Below are positions 59,516-64,000 of a stretch of 64,000 nt of DNA, piece after piece (the first letter of the stretch is position 1; each line of letters starts with the position of its first letter). The translations under genes and the position numbers were made by a program. The DNA comes from Achromobacter xylosoxidans (GTDB lineage Bacteria; Pseudomonadota; Gammaproteobacteria; Burkholderiales; Burkholderiaceae_B): assembly GCF_002192695.1 (NCBI RefSeq), contig NZ_MTLG01000112.1:124001-188000 (forward strand), written 5' to 3'. The notes under the pieces were generated by a model that worked only from the letters and a program-made list of their open reading frames with translations, did not search any database and was not told the DNA's origin.

Positions 59516-60301
59516 TCAGTTGTGCGCGTCCAGGAACTCAAGCACCACGCGGTTGAACTCGTCCGCCGTTTCGAAATACGGCGAGTGGCCGGATTCTTCG
59601 AAGGTGTACTTCTGGCTGCCAGGCAGCAACTCCGCGACCAGATGGTGGCTTTCCGGCGTGAGGAAATCATCGTGGCTGCCGCCCGTCATCAGGGTCGGCA
59701 CGCGGTAGCCTGCGAGTTCGGATGGATGGATCTTGACGTCGTCGGCCTGCATGGTCAGCGCCAGGAAGCCTTTCGGGTTGAGCGCCTTGATGCAACCGTA
59801 CAGGTGCAGCATCTCGGGCCGGGCTTCGACGTTCTTGCGATTCCAGCCGATGCTCTTGCTGCGCAGGTCATGGCGGCCGTCATCGAAGGTCTTGCCGGCC
59901 TTGCGCAGGATCTCCCAGGTCTCGGGCGAATAGGCTGGCGTCGGCGAGCCGCTGATGAACAGCGTCTGGACGCGTTCCGGCTGCTTCACGGCCAGCGGCA
60001 GGCCCGCCCATGCGCCCAGCGACTGGCACACGAGGTTTACTTTGCCTATGCCTTCCTGGTCCAGGATGGCCAGCACGTCCGCGGGGTAATGACGCGGATG
60101 GTTGCCCTCCGGCGCGCAGGGAGAGTTCTTGAACCCCCGCAGGTCCATCACGATGACCTTATATTTGCCGGCGAAGAAAGGCACTTGCTGGTACCAGCAA
60201 ATGGTGTTGCCGCCGCCGCCATGGATGAACAGGACGGGCGCGCCGTCGCCATAGGTTTCGTAGTAGATGCGGGTGTCGTCGGGTGCGGTTGCATAAGGCA
60301 C
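59516..60301 (-). CDS. Alpha/beta hydrolase
   Basis: A 261-aa alpha/beta-hydrolase fold protein with oxyanion segment FIHGGGGN, DLRGFKNSP, nucleophile elbow LVCQSLGAWAG (Cys in place of the usual first Gly), TGGSHDDFLTP (acid) and a late EESGHSPYFE (His). The best start is GTG 60301, which reads VPYATAPDD and has AAGGAG 6 nt upstream. The frame extends to 60412, but that would overlap the divergent regulator. It probably hydrolyses an ester or C-C bond of the compound bound by the adjacent Bug protein. Confidence 0.82.
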   Translation of the reverse strand: MPYATAPDDTRIYYETYGDGAPVLFIHGGGGNTICWYQQVPFFAGKYKVIVMDLRGFKNSPCAPEGNHPRHYPADVLAILDQEGIGKVNLVCQSLGAWAGLPLAVKQPERVQTLFISGSPTPAYSPETWEILRKAGKTFDDGRHDLRSKSIGWNRKNVEARPEMLHLYGCIKALNPKGFLALTMQADDVKIHPSELAGYRVPTLMTGGSHDDFLTPESHHLVAELLPGSQKYTFEESGHSPYFETADEFNRVVLEFLDAHN

Positions 60302-60392
60302 GAAAAGCTCCTTGGAGGGATCGGTTGATCTAATATCTGCGTGTTGATTTTGTTCGATCTCCTGCGGAAACACCGCGCTCCAGACAGACATC

Positions 60393-61457
60393 ATGGGTGC
60401 CGCTCCAGACAACTACCCTCTGCATGTGGACCTGCTGCTGCCAGCCGGCAGGCTGAATGGCCCCATCCATGCCGCGATCGATACTTTCCGCACCGCCAAC
60501 GGTATTGCCCGCAGCCGCAGCGGGCAGGCGTCCGGCCATGTGGTGACTTGGCGCTGCGCGGGCGCGGCCCTGCCGGCGGGAACGGACTCCGCATCCGAAC
60601 ACCAGTGCTTTCTGCCGCCGGGCGCGCCGGATTCGGCAACGGAGCGCGCCATCTTCGTGCCTCCGCTGGAAACGGTCTCGGTGCCGCAGCTGCGCGCCTG
60701 CGTCGCAAGCAACGAAACCGTGCTGCGCGAAATCCGCGGCGCCGTGGCGGATAAGCGCTATGTCTGCGCGGTCGGCACCGGCGTCTGGCTGGTCGCGGCG
60801 GCGGGCGTCCTGGACAGGATGCAAGCGCCCGTGCAATGGGCGTACCAATCAGGTTTCGCGCGCACCCATCCGGACCTGGCCATCGCCAACGATCCAATTG
60901 TCTGGGCCGACGAGCGCATCCTGCTGGCTGGCACCCCTTCATTGGCCTATGACTGCGTGCTTGAGCTGATGGACCGCGCAGGCATCGCCGGACTGGCCGG
61001 TGCCTCGCGCGACAAGCTCGTCTTCGATCCCGCGCGGCAGTTCATCGCCTCGACGCTGCCCATAGACAAGGTCAGCGGCCTCACGCGCGACAGCCCGCTA
61101 TATCGGGCCGTCCAGTGGCTGCTGGCGCATGCGCAGGAAGCCGTGACGATAGGCGACGCCGCGCAGCATGCGGCCGTCAGCGAAAGGACCCTGGCGCGCC
61201 TATTTCGGATGCACCTGACGATTACGCCTCATGAATTCCTCACTGACGTACGGATGCGGAAAAGCCAGATGTGGCTGGAGGTGACGCTGCGCTCGGTGGA
61301 GGACATAGCCAATGACTGCGGCTATCAGGACGTCGCGGCCTTCCGCCGCGCCTTCAAGCGCAAGTTCGGCGTTACGCCGGCGGATTACCGGCGCGAGTAC
61401 ACGCAGCGCGGGCCGCGGGCGCGATGGAAGATGGAACAGTATGGAAGCGAGGAGTAG
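60393..61457 (+). CDS. GlxA-type transcriptional regulator (DJ-1/PfpI + AraC HTH)
   Basis: A 354-aa protein. Residues ~10-210 form a DJ-1/PfpI-like amidotransferase-fold sensor (HVDLLLPAGRLNGPIHAAID, then VCAVGTGVWLVAAAGVLD). Residues ~245-345 carry the AraC double HTH (ISE-like VSERTLARLFRMHLTITPHEF and DVAAFRRAFKRKFGVTPADYRR). It diverges from the hydrolase-Bug pair across 91 bp and likely activates it. Inducer unknown. Confidence 0.86.
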   Translation: MGAAPDNYPLHVDLLLPAGRLNGPIHAAIDTFRTANGIARSRSGQASGHVVTWRCAGAALPAGTDSASEHQCFLPPGAPDSATERAIFVPPLETVSVPQLRACVASNETVLREIRGAVADKRYVCAVGTGVWLVAAAGVLDRMQAPVQWAYQSGFARTHPDLAIANDPIVWADERILLAGTPSLAYDCVLELMDRAGIAGLAGASRDKLVFDPARQFIASTLPIDKVSGLTRDSPLYRAVQWLLAHAQEAVTIGDAAQHAAVSERTLARLFRMHLTITPHEFLTDVRMRKSQMWLEVTLRSVEDIANDCGYQDVAAFRRAFKRKFGVTPADYRREYTQRGPRARWKMEQYGSEE

Positions 61458-61595
61458 CGGGCGGAGATATCCTGCGCCCTGGCGAAACTCGGGGCGGTCG
61501 CATGGGCATGCAAGAATACATGGCCCATGCCATGCGGGGGACTGGCTGCTGGGATCGCCAGGAATGCGCGTGGAACACTCAGGGACTCGAACACT

Positions 61596-62129
61596 ATGGG
61601 AATTTCCGCGGCGGCCAGCCACCGGCTGCGCATGCTGCTCGGCGGAGCAGCTTCAATCGTCTTTGCCTGGTACTGCTTCCACGGATTGGGGTGGCTTGCG
61701 CGCAGGGTCGGGATAGTCCCGATCGTGCACTACGATCCGCCGGTAATCCAGTGGCTTCAAATCGGCGACCCGATATTTCAAAGCTGGTACCAGGTCCGCG
61801 TGTCGGAAGACTTTACGCTAGCCGGCCTCGCGCTCATTTTCCTGACCCTGGTACTGTCCTATTACGTCGCACGCGTAGCCTATCACCTCAGCTTCGCGAA
61901 GGTCTTTACCCGTTACGACCGTTGGTTTCTTGCGGGATGGATGATCGGCGCGCCCTTGATGGCCGCGCTGGGGCACATACTCGTCTTCATGGTGTTCGAG
62001 CATCCCTGGGCGCAGCGATGGCCCACGCTTTCCGGCGCAGCCATGCTGATCGCTTTTTCCGGGTCGGCGAAACTGTATGTGGATTCCTGGCAATGGATCA
62101 TGCGCCGGCGCAGGGTTCATCCGATCTGA
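61596..62129 (+). CDS. Hypothetical membrane protein
   Basis: A 177-aa protein with four hydrophobic stretches: LLGGAASIVFAWYCFHGL (~15-32), LAGLALIFLTLVLSYYVA (~76-93), WFLAGWMIGAPLMAALGHIL (~110-130) and LSGAAMLIAFSGSAKLYV (~145-162). A basic tail RRRR follows. No family recognised. ATG 61596 has AGGGA upstream; the frame is open to 61527. It is isolated between the AraC-type regulator and the GNAT-Rnk gene. Confidence 0.6.
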   Translation: MGISAAASHRLRMLLGGAASIVFAWYCFHGLGWLARRVGIVPIVHYDPPVIQWLQIGDPIFQSWYQVRVSEDFTLAGLALIFLTLVLSYYVARVAYHLSFAKVFTRYDRWFLAGWMIGAPLMAALGHILVFMVFEHPWAQRWPTLSGAAMLIAFSGSAKLYVDSWQWIMRRRRVHPI

Positions 62130-62277
62130 CACGCCTCCCCGGCCTGGCACGCGGCGTCCTTTCCGGGCCTGCCCAGCATCCATCCGCATTCCGTCCTAAA
62201 ATGCGCGGTTTGCCGAAAGAACCGTCATGGCCGTCGCCATGAAGGGCTTTCATCCTTTACAAATGAGTGTGGTGAAG

Positions 62278-63189
62278 ATGAACAAGCCTTTCATTTCGCT
62301 GTGCCCGGAAATTACTCGGGCACATGCGCTGACTCTGATGGATTGGTTGGAAGATGAACGCGTTACCTGCTATCTGAGCGATTCGCGCCATGTCTCCCGC
62401 TTCATCGAGCAAGCCATCGATCGGACGCAACTGCCGATCCTGACTCATCTGTTCAACCAAGGCGGCCGGTTCTTCATGGCCTATGACCGGCACGACGTCC
62501 CCATCGGTTTCGTGCGCCTGGTCAAGAGCGGCCCGGACTGCGAGATCGTCCTGGTCATCGGAGACTGCGACAACTGGGGCCGCAACCTTGGCGCCAGCAC
62601 GATCCGCGAAGGCATGAAGCTGGCCTTCCTCGACATGCGGGCCGAGAAGCTCATCGCCAAGATTCATCCGGACAACGCGCGCTCGCTGAAGACCTTTCTG
62701 CGCAGCGGCTTTCTGCTTGAAGCCGAAACGCCGACACTGAAGTCGTTTTCCATGACTGCGGGGCGCTATCTCCGGCTCTTGCGCGAAGGCGCCGTTGGCG
62801 ACTCCACCGATATCTACATCACTGAAATCGACAAGGCCCGGCTCAAGAGCCTGATCGAACTCGAGCAAGGCCCGACTATTGTCGAGCTCGAGCACGAGCT
62901 GGAGCGAGCCATCATCGTCAAGCCGCAGCAGGTAGCGCGGGACGTGGTCACGATGAACTCCAGGGCCTTGCTGCAGCTGGACGACGAAGAAATGGAAGTG
63001 GCCCTGGTCTACCCTGAAGACGCCGACAGCAGTACCGGAAAGTTTTCCGTATGTTCCGACGTAGGCGCCGCCATCCTGGGCTATCAAGAAGGGGACACCG
63101 TCGACTGGCGGATTTCGGACCGGACCCGCCGGATCGGGATCAGGAAAGTGCTTTATCAGCCGGAAGCCGCAGGCGATTTCCACCTGTAG
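62278..63189 (+). CDS. GNAT acetyltransferase-Rnk (GreA/B C-domain) fusion protein
   Basis: A 303-aa two-domain protein. Residues ~1-155 look like a GNAT acetyltransferase (ISLCPEITRAHALTLMDWL, then CDNWGRNLGASTIREGMKLA, a variant acetyl-CoA loop). Residues ~180-300 match Rnk, a nucleoside diphosphate kinase regulator with a GreA/GreB C-terminal fold (IYITEIDKARLKSLI, then LVYPEDADSSTGKFSV and GYQEGDTVDWRI). Rnk-type proteins touch RNA polymerase or act on nucleotide metabolism. The fusion suggests acetylation linked to that function. Upstream in-frame ATGs at 62227, 62242 and 62263 are alternatives. Confidence 0.72.
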   Translation: MNKPFISLCPEITRAHALTLMDWLEDERVTCYLSDSRHVSRFIEQAIDRTQLPILTHLFNQGGRFFMAYDRHDVPIGFVRLVKSGPDCEIVLVIGDCDNWGRNLGASTIREGMKLAFLDMRAEKLIAKIHPDNARSLKTFLRSGFLLEAETPTLKSFSMTAGRYLRLLREGAVGDSTDIYITEIDKARLKSLIELEQGPTIVELEHELERAIIVKPQQVARDVVTMNSRALLQLDDEEMEVALVYPEDADSSTGKFSVCSDVGAAILGYQEGDTVDWRISDRTRRIGIRKVLYQPEAAGDFHL

Positions 63190-63212
63190 GTTTGCCGGGT
63201 GAAATAGGCATC

Positions 63213-64000
63213 CTAGCTACGAAAGCGCTCGATCGTAAGCCCCTCGAGGTCGATTTCGGGCTTGCGGCCACATACCAGATCCGCCACGATCCGGGACGTT
63301 CCGCAAGCCTGGGTCCAGCCGTTCGAGCCATGCCCGCTATTGAGAAACAGCCCGTTCCAACCCGAGCTTCCGAGAATGGGGGGACCATCCGGCGTCATGG
63401 GGCGCAGGCCCGCCCAGAACGTGGCGTTGGCATAGTCGATACCGTTTGGGAACAGGCTACGCACCGCTCGGACCAGCACATCCTTGCGGCCCGCCTTCAA
63501 TGACAGGTCGTGGCCAACCAGTTCGGCCATGCCCGCCGCGCGGATTCTGTTGCCCAGTCGTGAAATCATGACCTTGTTGTGTTCATCCATGACCGACATA
63601 TTGGGCGCTTGATCGGCATTGGTCACCCGCGCGGTAATGGAATAGCCTTTGAGCGGATAGACGGGAAGCTCGATCCCCAGCGGCGCAAGCAATGCGGGAG
63701 CCTGGTTGCCCAAGGCGACAACGGTGGCATCGGCCTTCAGTACGCCGCCAGAGGTCTCGGCACCCACCACCCGCCCGCCCTCATGCAGCAATCGCCGCAC
63801 CTCGGTGTCGAAGCGGAACTTCACGCCTGCACGCTGAAGCCAGGCGGCCAATGCCTGGCAGAAAATGTGGCTATCGCCGGAGGCATCGGCCGGTAAATGA
63901 AGGCCGCCCGCGATCTTGGCGGTGGCGTCTCGCAAGGCCGGCTCGACTGCCAGCGCATCGCGCCCGTTCAACACACTGTGGGGAATGCCGAATTCCTTCA
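63213..64000 (-). CDS. dadA: D-amino acid dehydrogenase (DadA-like), 5' end cut by window
   Basis: The C-terminal 262 residues of an FAD-dependent amine oxidoreductase; the frame is open through the window end, so the N-terminal FAD-binding motif is outside. Visible features are LHLPADASGDSHIFCQALAA, YPLKGYSITARVT, FWAGLRPMTPDGPPILG and LFLNSGHGSNGWTQACG, all typical of DadA. It oxidises D-amino acids to 2-oxo acids and ammonia at the inner membrane, feeding electrons to the respiratory chain. It is convergent with the GNAT-Rnk gene, 23 nt apart. Confidence 0.87.
   Translation of the reverse strand, partial: KEFGIPHSVLNGRDALAVEPALRDATAKIAGGLHLPADASGDSHIFCQALAAWLQRAGVKFRFDTEVRRLLHEGGRVVGAETSGGVLKADATVVALGNQAPALLAPLGIELPVYPLKGYSITARVTNADQAPNMSVMDEHNKVMISRLGNRIRAAGMAELVGHDLSLKAGRKDVLVRAVRSLFPNGIDYANATFWAGLRPMTPDGPPILGSSGWNGLFLNSGHGSNGWTQACGTSRIVADLVCGRKPEIDLEGLTIERFRS

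Noticed and set aside
1-64000. Mobile elements, prophage, CRISPR arrays or integration signs
   Set aside because: No transposase, integrase, phage structural gene, regularly spaced repeats or att-like duplication of the tRNA-Cys end was seen.

Overview
The window is about two-thirds G+C with tightly packed genes. It carries large families of Bug/TctC-type periplasmic receptors, CaiB/BaiF CoA-transferases, crotonases and acyl-CoA dehydrogenases. This is the profile of a Burkholderiales (Alcaligenaceae) chromosome, most like Achromobacter or Bordetella. That assignment rests on gene content and recognised protein style, not on a search. I see no insertion sequence, phage or CRISPR. There is one tRNA gene (Cys).

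Layout. 1-3.7 kb: a truncated MocR/PtsJ-type regulator and an Orn/Lys/Arg decarboxylase, with a shared operator-like palindrome, then tRNA-Cys. 3.8-5.7 kb: a divergent LytS-type sensor kinase and LytTR response regulator. 5.9-33.7 kb: an acyl-CoA catabolic region with two paralogous sigma-54 activators and eight well-formed -24/-12 promoters. Its largest operon (7.7-19.1 kb) encodes CoA activation, acyl-CoA dehydrogenation, hydration, alcohol oxidation and a BadI/MenB-type ring-cleaving crotonase, which is the enzyme set needed to open an alicyclic carboxylate. Satellite transcription units add two more CoA-transferases, 2,4-dienoyl-CoA reductase, three Bug receptors, DUF2889, PaaG-like crotonases, a DUF35/thiolase/MaoC module and another acyl-CoA dehydrogenase.

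34-35.6 kb: a membrane diguanylate cyclase. 35.9-47.9 kb: a second acyl-CoA operon with a complete LIV-type ABC transporter, a TetR regulator, two acyl-CoA ligases and a thioesterase. A 31-bp palindrome lies just ahead of it. 48-52.6 kb: Bug receptor, FAH-family hydrolase, aromatic/aspartate aminotransferase and exported M20 amidohydrolase. 52.7-57.9 kb (minus): Bug, CoA-transferase, paired acyl-CoA dehydrogenases and crotonase. 58-64 kb: YezG-like small protein, Bug plus alpha/beta hydrolase with a divergent GlxA/AraC regulator, a small membrane protein, a GNAT-Rnk fusion and a truncated DadA.

The main observation is the sigma-54 regulon. All eight promoters are associated with a 19-bp upstream element (NTGY-N11-ACAC). 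Seven of the eight element-to-promoter distances fall near a 10.5-bp helical series, and the two activators have near-identical recognition helices. This suggests one coordinately induced, apparently undescribed alicyclic/branched carboxylate degradation regulon spread over about 26 kb. The substrate is not determined by the sequence. All coordinates and alignments were read by eye.
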